A DNA stretch of 64,000 nucleotides, taken from contig NZ_JAUSUB010000013.1 in the NCBI RefSeq assembly GCF_030813235.1, forward strand, positions 62,001 through 126,000, in the 5' to 3' direction. Origin of the DNA: Cytobacillus purgationiresistens. GTDB taxonomy: Bacteria; Bacillota; Bacilli; Bacillales; Cytobacillaceae. Shown here piece after piece: positions 23,261 to 32,759 of this stretch (positions are counted from its first letter, which is position 1; each line of letters opens with the position of its first letter). Position numbers and translations under genes: made by a program. The notes beneath the pieces are model-generated. The model was given only the letters and a program-made list of their open reading frames with translations, was not told the DNA's origin and searched no databases.

Positions 23261-26200
23261 TTGGAAATTCCTAAAAAATATATAAAACTATGGCTTTTAA
23301 TTATGGGTTTGGCATTTATATGTTTTGTACTATTTACTTTTCCTCTTGTTAGTTTTGCTGATGAAGTTGATTCACCTTACAATGTAGAACCTTCTGTAAG
23401 AAATGCTTGGAATAACGGAACAGTTAAATATGGCAGTAAAGATCATTCATGGACTAGTGGTACCAGGCTTGTCTATGATATCTACTATGCTAAATATGCT
23501 GAAAATGGGTGGCAGATAGTAGACAGGACATTCGAAAAAGGAAATGAAAAATTTCTTTCAATGCATGGATGGGCAGTGTTATCCGGTTACAAAAGACACT
23601 CTCCAACAAATCACACAACACATATTGCTTTAAGAAAAGTAAAAGGGGATAAAGATTTAAACACCACAAAAATATATCGAACTGATGGACTAGAAAGAAA
23701 TGCTACCAAGGATTTGGAATACAATAGTCAAACAAGTGATCCTACACAACTTTGGAACGAATGTACAGCGAACGCGACAAATAGAATTAATACTGATTGT
23801 AATATGAGATACGAGCAGGTCAATTTTAGGATATCTCTCCCTTTGGAAGAGCTTTTTCCAGACCCTTATGAAGAAGTAGAATACGAATTATATCTAATTA
23901 AAAGAGTAGACTCACAGATTGTCTATAGTCCGCTTATTACTCCTTTCGAATTTAACAATCATAAGTTTAAGGATGGAACAATTTCATTTAGCAGTGGTGT
24001 AGATGCTAGAAATTTAAGAATGAATTCTTCAGGAGTAATCCGTAGAACCTATCCTAAACAAACAGCGGCAGAAGCACCTAACATCTACTTTACTCAAAAC
24101 AGAACATATAAAAATATAGATATGAACGAAGATGATACTGCAATCTGGTATGGAGTAACTACACCGGAAGATGGAAATGGAAAACGCTGGGCAAATACTA
24201 CATACTGGACGTTTGAAGGTAAAGAGGCGAACTTATCATACACCCCACCACCTTATAAAGCATCTATCAATATCACAGGAAACAGTAATTCATGTGTAAA
24301 TGAGAAGGTACCTTTAAAAGCTCGTGTGGTTACTGGAGATGGTAAGACTTTAAATCTATCATCGGACTCTAAACTAACATGGGCATCTAGTAAAACGGAT
24401 GTAGCGAGTGTTAACAGCAAAGGAGAGATAACCGCTAAGAAAGCCGGAACGACGGTGATTACCGCTAAATACGTTGATAACGCTACAAAGACCAATGTTT
24501 CAGTAAACTTTAATTTCTCTGTCTCTGGGGGCTGTAGCTCTGAGCCACCAGATTTACCCAACTCCTGTCCATATGACATATCCAATCCGTCGAATGGCCA
24601 ATCCTTGAATTCAGAAAAGATGAAGCCAACACCTACTGGAAAAATCTCAGCAAAAGGTGAATTCGATTTATTACAAGGAATCCCAACTTCTGAATTTCTA
24701 AAGGTTGATTCTTTGACTGATGAATATCTTTATAATCAAAAATTCCAACAAAAGACTGGAAAAGTTTCATTTAAAGTTGATATCGTCCAAGGGTATGAGC
24801 TTAAATGGACAGAAACGATAGAAGTTAACGATCAGTACGGTAATCCTACTACGATAACCGAAAATAGATCGCGTATCGCTTATGTTCAAAAAAATTACCC
24901 AATAGAACGAGCCTATACTTATTGGCAAATTGAAGCTTTAGAGATATTTAAATTGACTAACAGCCAATTTAAAAACTATGCATTGCCAGACGAATTAGTA
25001 AAAGTACCTTACGATAAAAACGTTGATGCAGATTCAAAACATTCTTCTGATGTTAAGATGCATGTTACTCCAGCAGACTGCAAGCCTGAAGAATTAAAAA
25101 TAAAGACTATCAATGCAGGGAATTCAGAACCAACTATACCTGATGAAGATTTAAAGCCAGCTGCTGAAAAGAATGTTGGAAAAAATAAGGTTAAGAATGA
25201 CAAAGTTACTTTCCAAGGTGTTACAGTCATGAATGATGCAACTGTGGATGAAATTGGACCAACACCAGCTTCAATCCCTAACCCAAGAATGGTTGCCTTA
25301 GAAAAAGATGAATTACAAATCAGCAATACAAAATTAAATAGAGATAAGGCTCAAAGTACTGGTTTAGTTCTATACGATGAAATCTTGAATGTGAATGCCC
25401 AGGGAGGAGAAAAAGAATTCCCAATGCAGCTAAATCATGTGACTGTACATACTCCTGTCGTCATTTACTCGGAAGTTTCAGATGATAAAACACACAATCA
25501 AAGAACTAAGCCTGATAATAGTAGAAAAGCTGTTATATTGGATCGTCCATTTACTATTCAAATGCCAACCTATGGTGCACATTTAAACATACCTGGTTAC
25601 GGCACAAGAGACTATGCGAAGTATACAAATAAAAAAGAGGTAAGATTTCCTTTTGATGTTTACCGCTCAAGTAATGGAGCTAAAACAACATTTATTCCTG
25701 CAAATACTTGGGTAGACATTCCTGTAAGTGAGACAGAGACCGCTTTCTACCTACCTGTTTGGGTGAACGAAGGAAATTATGAAGTCCTATATCGAACAAT
25801 AGCAATCAATTCACCAGCTTCAAATTTCACAACTGAAGGAAACGCAAATAGAAATTTACAGAACCATGTAGCAACTGACATCGTACCTGTAAATGTCATC
25901 GGCCGATTATATGATTTCAGAATAAGTGACATTGCGGACTTTGCTTGGGAATCTGTATTTAGAAGCCGAAAAAATGACCCTAGGCATACTGGCAACTATT
26001 ATTGGGTCGGTGATAAAGGAATTGATGGAGCTATGAGAGGGAATTCTGCTCCTTATATGTTGCCGATTATGCCAGGTAAAAATCCTTACTTTTCTAATGT
26101 TAGTGTTAAAACTGGTTACCATTTCAAGTTTGATTTAAAAACTAAAGGTAATATGTTTAGTGAAGGGGACGGCATTCGAATTACTCCAACTTTCTTCTTT

Positions 26201-26920
26201 ATAGATAAGAGTGGGAAAAATCGAACAGAAGTTGATTTATACTATTCAACTAAGGATAAACCATTTATAAAAGTTGGTAGCGCAGAAGATACTTTAAAAC
26301 GAACTGTTACTCTGGATGATCGTTTGAGAAATGTACCACAAAGTTCTATCATTCAGACCGCTGACTTTGCATTTGACAACTACTCGAATGTTAACACAAC
26401 GGTAAAAAATCGTTTTATTCAGCAGTATCTAAAAGAAGCAAAACAAGAAACGTGGATAGGCTCACTCGACTGGATGGTGCTGCCATATAAACTGAAAACA
26501 CATATCGGACCAACCGATATATCTAACAGCTCATCAGTAAGCTCTCTAAGGGCTTCAGCTTCTATCCAACAATGGCATGGTGAATATAGTTTACCAGCTG
26601 ATGTCAAAGTGGTTAAGAAAGGAATAGATCTTGCTGAATATGGACGCAAGAATCGCATTACCAGTCATTCGCCTATCTATTTATCTGATGGATATATTGT
26701 AGTGAATTTCAACATAGAAACTATAAGAAATCAAGATTTAAGCAACCCACATTTACAATATATAAATGCTCCGCTTCGTAATCAATGGCGCAGCGAGGGA
26801 TATAGTAAAAAAGTTAATGATAGCGAAAATAACCAATTTGATTTATTGGATGGAGATGTTGTGTTTTATCATGCAGATCAGTCTTCTCATGATGATTTTA
26901 TTTCAAATGTGACTCGATGA
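23261..26920 (+). CDS. Giant secreted surface protein with Big_2-type domain
   Basis: A 1219-aa protein with a TTG start after TAGGAGG. A hydrophobic leader (LWLLIMGLAFICFVLFTFPLVSFA) is followed by an N-terminal domain (about residues 30-330). A bacterial Ig-like group 2 repeat (about 335-425: LTWASSKTDVASVNSKGEITAKKAGTTVITA) and a long beta-rich C-terminal half come next. No sortase motif or C-terminal anchor is visible, so retention may depend on the 22455 partner. Role in adhesion or mating contact is inferred from its place after the Tad-like operon. Confidence 0.65.
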   Translation: MEIPKKYIKLWLLIMGLAFICFVLFTFPLVSFADEVDSPYNVEPSVRNAWNNGTVKYGSKDHSWTSGTRLVYDIYYAKYAENGWQIVDRTFEKGNEKFLSMHGWAVLSGYKRHSPTNHTTHIALRKVKGDKDLNTTKIYRTDGLERNATKDLEYNSQTSDPTQLWNECTANATNRINTDCNMRYEQVNFRISLPLEELFPDPYEEVEYELYLIKRVDSQIVYSPLITPFEFNNHKFKDGTISFSSGVDARNLRMNSSGVIRRTYPKQTAAEAPNIYFTQNRTYKNIDMNEDDTAIWYGVTTPEDGNGKRWANTTYWTFEGKEANLSYTPPPYKASINITGNSNSCVNEKVPLKARVVTGDGKTLNLSSDSKLTWASSKTDVASVNSKGEITAKKAGTTVITAKYVDNATKTNVSVNFNFSVSGGCSSEPPDLPNSCPYDISNPSNGQSLNSEKMKPTPTGKISAKGEFDLLQGIPTSEFLKVDSLTDEYLYNQKFQQKTGKVSFKVDIVQGYELKWTETIEVNDQYGNPTTITENRSRIAYVQKNYPIERAYTYWQIEALEIFKLTNSQFKNYALPDELVKVPYDKNVDADSKHSSDVKMHVTPADCKPEELKIKTINAGNSEPTIPDEDLKPAAEKNVGKNKVKNDKVTFQGVTVMNDATVDEIGPTPASIPNPRMVALEKDELQISNTKLNRDKAQSTGLVLYDEILNVNAQGGEKEFPMQLNHVTVHTPVVIYSEVSDDKTHNQRTKPDNSRKAVILDRPFTIQMPTYGAHLNIPGYGTRDYAKYTNKKEVRFPFDVYRSSNGAKTTFIPANTWVDIPVSETETAFYLPVWVNEGNYEVLYRTIAINSPASNFTTEGNANRNLQNHVATDIVPVNVIGRLYDFRISDIADFAWESVFRSRKNDPRHTGNYYWVGDKGIDGAMRGNSAPYMLPIMPGKNPYFSNVSVKTGYHFKFDLKTKGNMFSEGDGIRITPTFFFIDKSGKNRTEVDLYYSTKDKPFIKVGSAEDTLKRTVTLDDRLRNVPQSSIIQTADFAFDNYSNVNTTVKNRFIQQYLKEAKQETWIGSLDWMVLPYKLKTHIGPTDISNSSSVSSLRASASIQQWHGEYSLPADVKVVKKGIDLAEYGRKNRITSHSPIYLSDGYIVVNFNIETIRNQDLSNPHLQYINAPLRNQWRSEGYSKKVNDSENNQFDLLDGDVVFYHADQSSHDDFISNVTR

Positions 26921-26930
26921 AATGACGAAA

Positions 26931-26955
26931 GCGTCTACTGATGTAGGCGTTTTTG
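26931..26955 (+). terminator. Terminator after the surface-protein operon
   Basis: GCGTCTAC and GTAGGCGT form an 8-bp stem (two G-U pairs) with a TGAT loop and TTTTTGTT tail, 11 bp after the stop codon. Confidence 0.65.
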
Positions 26956-27097
26956 TTATAATTCATGTAAACTGATTCTTCTACTTTTTTGAATTACGTT
27001 GCATAATAAAACTTACTATTATATTATAAAAATCAAATAAATGATTTGTAATAAATGGAATTATTAAGAGGTATCAATTATAAGTAAAGGAAGGGAT

Positions 27098-27472
27098 GTG
27101 GATTCGTTGACTGAAAGGCGAATCTTTAATAAATATGCTAAAAAGGGGGAAATTTCTCGTGAATACATCTTTTCTTGTTCAAAGATGATCGACAACGATG
27201 AAGCCGAACCTTTATTAGTTTTATTTGCCTGTCTTACAAAGAGATTTAAGCAGAACCTTGGCGAAACCACACGCGAAAAAGTGATTGCAATTGAATCGGT
27301 AATGTTAGAAACGCCTGTATCTAAGATGCCTCCATATGCTGATGATATACCAGAAGGCAGCATTTTTGTACAACTATCTAAAGAAGAGTTTGAAAGGTTA
27401 GTTAATATTGCTAAAGAGGATCCTAAAACAAGCTATCTATATACTTATCGGCTAGATGAAACAATAACTTGA
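27098..27472 (+). CDS. Hypothetical protein, 124 aa
   Basis: A GTG start at 27098 follows AAAGGAAGGG closely; a TTG at 27107 is an alternative start with better spacing. The soluble protein contains helix-rich segments (NKYAKKGEISREYIFSCSKMIDNDEAEPLLVLFACLTKRFKQ) and an acidic C-terminus. No family is recognised. Its 3' end overlaps the -35 box of the next leader. Confidence 0.5.
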   Translation: MDSLTERRIFNKYAKKGEISREYIFSCSKMIDNDEAEPLLVLFACLTKRFKQNLGETTREKVIAIESVMLETPVSKMPPYADDIPEGSIFVQLSKEEFERLVNIAKEDPKTSYLYTYRLDETIT

Positions 27473-27497
27473 TAGTAATCTTAAAATTATGTATAAT
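27469..27497 (+). promoter_or_regulatory. Promoter of leader A
   Basis: TTGATA (27469-27474), 17-bp spacer, TATAAT (27492-27497). The -35 box overlaps the stop codon of the preceding gene. This near-consensus promoter feeds the hairpin leader at 27504-27677. Confidence 0.75.
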
Positions 27498-27503
27498 AAT
27501 TAC

Positions 27504-27677
27504 ATACTTGATTTTTTTAACTTATTTGCGATCATTCAGACGGATCTGCAGTAGTAATAAACGATAGCCTTTGGGCAATGTTTGTAAACAACTTTCTTAG
27601 TTGTAAACCAATCATGCCCAAAGGCTTTTTTATTTGCGAAAAATCAAGTAAAAAGCTACGGGAAAGGATGTTGAAAG
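27504..27677 (+). promoter_or_regulatory. Leader A: conserved 5' UTR with internal terminator
   Basis: A T-rich start is followed by TTTGCGATC...GATCTGC, a small GC-bounded hairpin. A terminator stem follows: AGCCTTTGGGC (27566-27576) pairs with GCCCAAAGGCT (27616-27626), then a T-run to 27631. An inner ACAACT/AGTTGT stem is nested inside. The element ends with GGGAAAGGATGT before the start codon. Leaders B, C and D share this order of parts. Confidence 0.75.
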
Positions 27678-27767
27678 ATGTATTTAACTAAAAGGAGAGA
27701 CTGTATCTATTGTAGTAACTTGGTGTTTGTAGCTAATTTGGGGAAAGAGGGTATGAAACATGTTTAA
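27678..27767 (+). CDS. 29-aa CxxC peptide coupled to 27760 gene
   Basis: The ATG occupies the same place after GGGAAAGGATGT as the start codons of leaders B-D, so it is the likely first cistron. It encodes MYLTKRRDCIYCSNLVFVAN and ends with KEGMKHV. Its stop overlaps the next ATG by 8 nt, so translation is coupled. The CxxC pair could bind metal. It may be a small protein or a leader peptide. Confidence 0.5.
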   Translation: MYLTKRRDCIYCSNLVFVANLGKEGMKHV

Positions 27768-28302
27768 AGTTACCTTTTTTCTAAAAATGGATATTGAAGA
27801 ATTAATCAATCATTTATCACCCAAAGGAATTATTTTAAACATCAAGAACCAATTGACTTGGAAAAACGATGATGAAGAATTCATTATCGAACCAATGTCT
27901 GTCAGAGGAAGAGAAGCACAAGGCTATCGCGCCTACTTTACTAGTAATCCTGAATCTGGACAATACTTGATCGATCATTTTTTAGGTATCTTTCCTCTAA
28001 GTATTAGCGGGATAGAATATAAAATGACAAGTAGCCATTCACAGAAAAACTTAATAAAAATTGCTGAAGATTATGGACTTTATCACGGGAGTTTGTACGG
28101 GCTTTTTGAACGTCGGAAAGTTAGAGTTGGTATCTTGCCAAGTAGTGAAATAAACGTGCAGCTAAGAAATAAAAAGTTCCATTTATCAAATTTAGCAAAT
28201 GATCTGAGGGAGATTGAAACGGTTGCTTATGGATTTAAGCGACATGATTTCACTCCCTTTTCTTTTTCTAAATATCCTCAGGAGGAACTTTTACTATCAT
28301 GA
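27760..28302 (+). CDS. Hypothetical protein, 180 aa
   Basis: The start overlaps the preceding 29-aa ORF, and the stop overlaps the next start (ATGA). The soluble protein opens FKVTFFLKMDIEELINHLSPKG and has mixed alpha/beta composition with no motif recognised. It forms an operon with 28299, so the two products probably act together in an accessory plasmid function. Confidence 0.6.
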   Translation: MFKVTFFLKMDIEELINHLSPKGIILNIKNQLTWKNDDEEFIIEPMSVRGREAQGYRAYFTSNPESGQYLIDHFLGIFPLSISGIEYKMTSSHSQKNLIKIAEDYGLYHGSLYGLFERRKVRVGILPSSEINVQLRNKKFHLSNLANDLREIETVAYGFKRHDFTPFSFSKYPQEELLLS

Positions 28303-29132
28303 CTAAGAAACTTAGTGTATCAGAGGCCAGCTTCATCAACCTTATAGAGTCTGGAAAATATAAAGAACTTAAACAAACTGAGATTTTCATATCTCAAGCA
28401 AAAGAACACCTAAGAAGTTCACTAAATGAATGGGAAGGGAAAAGGCATGCTTTCCCTAATCTTAATATGGTTGCAAAATTTGTACCTCAAAAAAAATGGG
28501 AAACAAACCACGCATCCTTGATTGAAGATCTATTCTGTTATGTAAAACCAGAGTACATCTTCCCGTTAATCTCATTTAACAAGAAAGCAACTGATGAACA
28601 AAGCTACATAGATATCAAGCCGTTTATTGAGGAACCCACTTTTTTTGTAAAGTCTACTTTAAATAAAGTTGGTAAAAAGAGCTTAATGACAAATGACTAC
28701 TTATTTGGTGGCCAGTCTATAGAAGAGCTAATTACAGAAATAAGAGACAGCTCCATTCAATACAGGAGCCTAAAGGAAGCATATGAGGAGTTTAAACGGT
28801 CTGCTGAAAGCTGTTCAGTGCTTAATTCTAAAAAGAAGGTTCCTACTCCTTTTGGCAGTGTCTCATTGATTAAAAAACAAGCAGATTGGTCTTCAGAGAA
28901 GGTATATAAAAACCTAGGAGAAGGCTACCTTATTAATTTCGGCAAGGTAAACTTGGCATTACTAGATGAATACATGATGAGCGGATTGATACCAAAGCAT
29001 ATAGTGTCACCGCATAGGCAAATAACTGATATCACACTCAAGTTTGTTGTGATGCAATTAGACACTGAGGAAAAAATAATGAATATCCATCAAAAGAAGA
29101 TAAGAAGATTAAGCTTACAGCGCTATGCCTAA
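28299..29132 (+). CDS. Hypothetical protein, 277 aa
   Basis: ATGA overlap with 27760 indicates translational coupling; GGAGGAAC lies upstream. The soluble Lys/Glu-rich protein ends in a basic segment (HQKKIRRLSLQRYA). It has a helical start (SEASFINLIESGKYKELKQTEIFISQAKEHL) and no membrane segment or catalytic motif. The family is unknown. Confidence 0.6.
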   Translation: MTKKLSVSEASFINLIESGKYKELKQTEIFISQAKEHLRSSLNEWEGKRHAFPNLNMVAKFVPQKKWETNHASLIEDLFCYVKPEYIFPLISFNKKATDEQSYIDIKPFIEEPTFFVKSTLNKVGKKSLMTNDYLFGGQSIEELITEIRDSSIQYRSLKEAYEEFKRSAESCSVLNSKKKVPTPFGSVSLIKKQADWSSEKVYKNLGEGYLINFGKVNLALLDEYMMSGLIPKHIVSPHRQITDITLKFVVMQLDTEEKIMNIHQKKIRRLSLQRYA

Positions 29133-29163
29133 AAAAGTAGTAAATAAAACTACTTTATTAGGT
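29129..29163 (+). terminator. Hairpin between 28299 and 29208
   Basis: A stem of about 14 bp with one mismatch (around AAAGTAGT and ACTACTTT) and an A-rich loop, starting at the preceding stop codon. The T-tract is weak, so it may be a partial terminator or an mRNA-processing hairpin. Confidence 0.4.
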
Positions 29164-29207
29164 GAGCGAATTGCTTATTAAGCATCGAACTCAAGGAGGA
29201 AGAGACA

Positions 29208-29765
29208 ATGCAAGATAATAAAAACCTAACATCTATCAAATTGATGAATAACCTTTTGAAACAAGCTACAGAACTAAAGGAAGAGGCAATGAGAAAAAAT
29301 ATCAAAAGTAAGGATCAACTAATGAAAGAAGCCTCGGAGTTAATTCATCAATACTTTCGAAGTTTCCAAGTTGAGTTTGAACATGATTTCCTTCAAGTAG
29401 AATTGGATAGAGATTATTATATTCAATTTATGAAACACCGCGAAAAAGGGTCATTATTCGCTAAAGATATTTGCATCAACAACCAGTACATCTCCACACT
29501 TGTAAGAAAAAAGGACAAAACTAAGTATAGTATTCTACCTGAGCATGCTAAAAAATATATTGATAGAGTGTACATCAGAAGTTTAGAGGAAGAACAGCTA
29601 TTATATCTAATCAGATACTTCAAACTGATAAAGAAGAAAGTCGAAGAGGCTGCATCAACAATGATTCATAATATGATTCAAGCGAATGCTGATGAGTTAA
29701 AAAAAGATTCGGAATGTCTAGAAATGCTAGTTGAGTTTGTTAAGCCAAAGACAAACAATCTATAA
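29208..29765 (+). CDS. Hypothetical helical protein, 185 aa
   Basis: Starts after AAGGAGGAAGAGAC, a strong ribosome binding site. The protein is almost wholly helical and charged (LLKQATELKEEAMRKN..., FKLIKKKVEEAASTMIHNMIQANADEL) and probably coiled coil. No membrane segment or known domain is seen. It lies in line with the 27678-29132 operon and before the LPD1 protein. Confidence 0.6.
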   Translation: MQDNKNLTSIKLMNNLLKQATELKEEAMRKNIKSKDQLMKEASELIHQYFRSFQVEFEHDFLQVELDRDYYIQFMKHREKGSLFAKDICINNQYISTLVRKKDKTKYSILPEHAKKYIDRVYIRSLEEEQLLYLIRYFKLIKKKVEEAASTMIHNMIQANADELKKDSECLEMLVEFVKPKTNNL

Positions 29766-29861
29766 AGCGTAAAGCAAACTCATCGAACTTTGTAGCTGGA
29801 AGAAATAAAAGAAAAACAAATTTGTCAAGAGAGATTAGAAACAACAATAAATATGAAGATC

Positions 29862-29895
29862 GGATGCTGAGTAATAACTCTGGCATCCCTTTTCA
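29862..29895 (+). promoter_or_regulatory. Hairpin in leader of 29914 gene
   Basis: GGATGC at 29862-29867 pairs with GCATCC at 29883-29888, with inner GAG/CTC pairing, followed by CTTTTC. The ribosome binding site AAGGAG starts a few nt later. It resembles the other leader terminators but is weaker. Confidence 0.45.
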
Positions 29896-29913
29896 ATAAG
29901 GAGAGCATTTAAC

Positions 29914-31749
29914 ATGGAACAGCAAATGTCATTATTTAATCAAACTGGTGTGAATATTAATGATATCCGTACGGAAAAACAAAAATCGCGTAGCATTGCT
30001 TATGACTGTGGCGAAAAAATCGGAAACAGCAGAAAGGATATGGCCGCCTTAAAGAGAGCATTTGAAGAAATTCAAAGTAAAAACTCATTAGCTAATTTAG
30101 AACTTTATAGTCCAACCTTAGCTGCAGAAATGGTAAATAAGAAAAACATGTTCCACTCATTTTCTTTGGAAAAAGAGAAGGGAAACGGTGTTCATCCAGG
30201 AGTAGCAAAAGCTAAACAATTACTCATACAAAGAATAGATAGTGATCCTGACGATACTATAGCTGCGAGAGAAACATTCTTAAATGCTGCTAACTATGTA
30301 AAAGAGGCATTTAACGATATATACACCTTCAATGAGCTGTTAAGCTTAATAAATTTAGTGTATGATCATCTACTTAACGAGAGGAAGAAACCTGAATTTT
30401 ATCATAGACAAATTAAACAGCTGCAAAATGAACTAATGCAATTAGAATCAACGGATGATAAAAAGAAAAAGTTGCTAAGCGATTTGAGTAATTTTGAAAA
30501 GACTCTTGTTGCAATAAAAACCTCAAAATCATTACAACTAAGTATATTAGGTAAGAAATTCTACAATTTCTTTATGAAAAGAAGCAGTCAAGAAACTACA
30601 ATGAAAAAAATAGCTGCAATTGAATCCTGGGACGAATTAATCAAAAAGAAGCAAGGAAGATTAATTGCCACAAGGAAAAAAGCATGGTCACGTATTCTCC
30701 CTGAAAGGCCGGATAGAAAAGGTGGAGCACAGAGTGTGATTGAAAGGCCTGAAGACTTAATATCCTTCTTTAAGTTCAGAGGCGTAGAATTCGGTCACTA
30801 TGTCGATGACCATAAGGGCAATGAGCATCTTCTGCGTTCATCTGAAGCCATGATGGACCTAGCTGAAATACTTGGTATAGAATATCAAGCTACTTCTTTG
30901 AACGGTACTCTCGGCATCGGATATGGCTCTCGTGGAAGCGGGAATGCATTAGCACATTATGAACCCGTTGCAAAGGTAATTAATATGACCAAAGAAAAAG
31001 GCTGCTTAGGCGTGTTTGCTCACGAATATTTCCATGCACTAGATAATTATATCTTTGATAAGAGTCATAATTTCCAAAATGGGAAGATTGGTTTTGCATC
31101 AGAGCCTGACACTCTCGGCAGCCATATAGATCCGCTGGTTCAGATTATATTTTACGAGTTGATTGATACTATAAAATCGGGTAGAAGTACGGCTTATATT
31201 CAAAATAAAAATACTTCAAATTCAAAAGGGAAAGCATCTTCGATAGTAAAAAGTATTTACCTCAAGCATAGCGGGGAACTGTTTGAATGTATGGATGAAT
31301 TTATTCAAACTGAAAACAAGAAGATGGAAGACAGCATAAAGTTCTTTTCTTATTACAACTATGCAGATGAAAAAAATAAAAAGAAATTGAAAGTGAGGAA
31401 AGAAAAGAATATTAATAGTTTTGCACAAGCATTAGCATGGTTACATGAAGCTGAAACAGGCATTAGAATTGAATATATTCCATATCCATCTAATTACTCT
31501 ACTTACTTCAGTACAGCTCTTAAAATGGATAGTAAGCAAAAGAAGTTTGCTAGCAATGTAGAACTAACCGCTAGGGCCTTTGAAGCTTACATACAAGACA
31601 CTTTAACTAGCAACGGTAGGAGAAGTGATTACTTAGTGGCGGGCACCAGAGATCCTATAGCTTATCCAATGGATGAAGAGAGACTAAAGATTAACAAAAA
31701 GTTTGATACACTAATTAGTTATTTGAAAAATTGTGATATTATCAATTAA
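29914..31749 (+). CDS. LPD1-domain polyvalent protein with HExxH-like motif
   Basis: A 611-aa protein. The N-terminal 260 residues are helical. Then RPEDLISFFKFRGVEFGHYV, a run with LMDLAEILGIEY-type sequence, LNGTLGIGYGSRGSGNALAHYEP and GVFAHEYFHALDNYIFD (about residues 270-385) match the LPD1 domain of phage and plasmid polyvalent proteins. HEYFHALD fits a zinc metallopeptidase HExxH site. Polyvalent proteins are often injected with transferred DNA and counter host defences; that role here is inference. It follows its own leader and precedes a terminator. Confidence 0.7.
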   Translation: MEQQMSLFNQTGVNINDIRTEKQKSRSIAYDCGEKIGNSRKDMAALKRAFEEIQSKNSLANLELYSPTLAAEMVNKKNMFHSFSLEKEKGNGVHPGVAKAKQLLIQRIDSDPDDTIAARETFLNAANYVKEAFNDIYTFNELLSLINLVYDHLLNERKKPEFYHRQIKQLQNELMQLESTDDKKKKLLSDLSNFEKTLVAIKTSKSLQLSILGKKFYNFFMKRSSQETTMKKIAAIESWDELIKKKQGRLIATRKKAWSRILPERPDRKGGAQSVIERPEDLISFFKFRGVEFGHYVDDHKGNEHLLRSSEAMMDLAEILGIEYQATSLNGTLGIGYGSRGSGNALAHYEPVAKVINMTKEKGCLGVFAHEYFHALDNYIFDKSHNFQNGKIGFASEPDTLGSHIDPLVQIIFYELIDTIKSGRSTAYIQNKNTSNSKGKASSIVKSIYLKHSGELFECMDEFIQTENKKMEDSIKFFSYYNYADEKNKKKLKVRKEKNINSFAQALAWLHEAETGIRIEYIPYPSNYSTYFSTALKMDSKQKKFASNVELTARAFEAYIQDTLTSNGRRSDYLVAGTRDPIAYPMDEERLKINKKFDTLISYLKNCDIIN

Positions 31750-31770
31750 TTGATTTGGAATAGTAAAACT

Positions 31771-31808
31771 AAACCCTGGAATTCTATATAAAGATGCCAG
31801 GGTTTTTT
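31771..31808 (+). terminator. Terminator of LPD1-protein gene
   Basis: AAACCCTGG and CCAGGGTTT form a 9-bp stem followed by a run of T residues, 22 bp after the stop codon. Confidence 0.8.
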
Positions 31809-32040
31809 AATGTGAAATAAAAATAACTGAATATCAAATCAGCTTTTTTATCCCACAGTTTCGACACTCTCTAAGAAATTCTCCTCTTCCTACCTTGCTC
31901 TTAAAATGAGCACTGTTACAATTGTCGCAACGCCCACTAATGAATATGGATAATAAAGTTGTTCAAAAAATAATATTGATATTTAAAAAGTTTAATAAAA
32001 TCGTTTAAAACTCCTACTGCGATTCTTTAATTAAGGTAAT

Positions 32041-32292
32041 CTAAAAACAATTAAATCGAAGTCGAGGTTTTAATAACAGGATTTTATTTAATTTCTCTAA
32101 GTCATTTTCTTCAAGACTATCAGATACGAATTTTCTCTTTAGGTAGTACAAATCATTAATAACTTCATTTTCTTGAATAGATATTTTTTTCAACAATTTA
32201 TCAATCTTTGTTACTATAATTTTCTTCTGTTCAATGGATAAATTTGTTTTGGTTACTGGAGTAATATCCCTTATTTTACGGTTTCCTAACAT
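32041..32292 (-). CDS. Hypothetical small charged protein, 83 aa
   Basis: The ATG at 32292 is chosen because GGAGGTCTAAA precedes it; the longer ORF to 32382 has no ribosome binding site. It encodes MLGNRKIRDITPVTKTNLSI, then helical Lys/Glu-rich sequence, consistent with a small coiled-coil or DNA-binding protein. No family is recognised. It is one of few minus-strand genes in this part. Confidence 0.5.
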   Translation of the reverse strand: MLGNRKIRDITPVTKTNLSIEQKKIIVTKIDKLLKKISIQENEVINDLYYLKRKFVSDSLEENDLEKLNKILLLKPRLRFNCF

Positions 32293-32318
32293 TTTAGACC
32301 TCCAATTATTAATAATAT

Positions 32319-32446
32319 TCAATTTGGTAGCATAATAATATAGATTCTTAAATGCAAAATTAAACAACTTATTACTACACAACTAACGATATCTGGATAT
32401 TCAAGGATGTTATAAATCTTGTCGATATTGATTTCTTTTTTTCCAT
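32319..32446 (-). pseudogene. Small ORF with probable frameshift in A-run
   Basis: AAAAAGGTGATTAATATG is a good start, but the frame gives only 23 residues. A 1-nt shift within the run of A residues gives a longer frame (KEINIDKIYNILEYPDIVSC...) to a stop at 32319. This suggests a frameshifted gene of about 40 codons. Confidence 0.3.
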
Positions 32447-32649
32447 ATTAATCACCTTTTTATATTAATAACAAATCAGAAATATACAAAACCATATATA
32501 ATAATTTTTTTGGTGAAGGAGTAAATATAAACAAGTTCGCCAATAAGATCCACTTATAAAACATTCATTTTTGGTTCTTTGTTTTGTACCAACTGTTCGT
32601 ACTGATATATAAATTATTGGCGGTAAAACAATAAGAGTCAAGAAGTATC

Positions 32650-32759
32650 ATATCAATTCTTAACAATAGATGTGCTATAATGTTAGAGGTAACTGAATGT
32701 TCGGGTGGGAGGTTACTTCCCTTTATGCTCCATGTTGGAGACGGAGGGAGGTGACCGCA
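32650..32759 (+). promoter_or_regulatory. Toxin promoter and structured leader
   Basis: An extended -10 (TGCTATAAT near 32676) has no good -35. The transcript would begin near GTTAGAGG. The leader carries GAGGTTACTT (about 32709-32718), exactly complementary to AAGTAACCTC near 32925-32934 at the 3' end of the same mRNA. A GGAGGGAGGTG ribosome binding site follows. Long-range 5'/3' pairing of this sort holds type I toxin mRNAs inactive. Confidence 0.6.

Noticed and set aside
31834..31970. Minus-strand frame with two CxxC pairs (zinc-ribbon-like, GRCDNC...ECRNCG)
   Set aside because: No ATG, GTG or TTG start and no ribosome binding site within the open frame; possibly a remnant, not a supportable gene.
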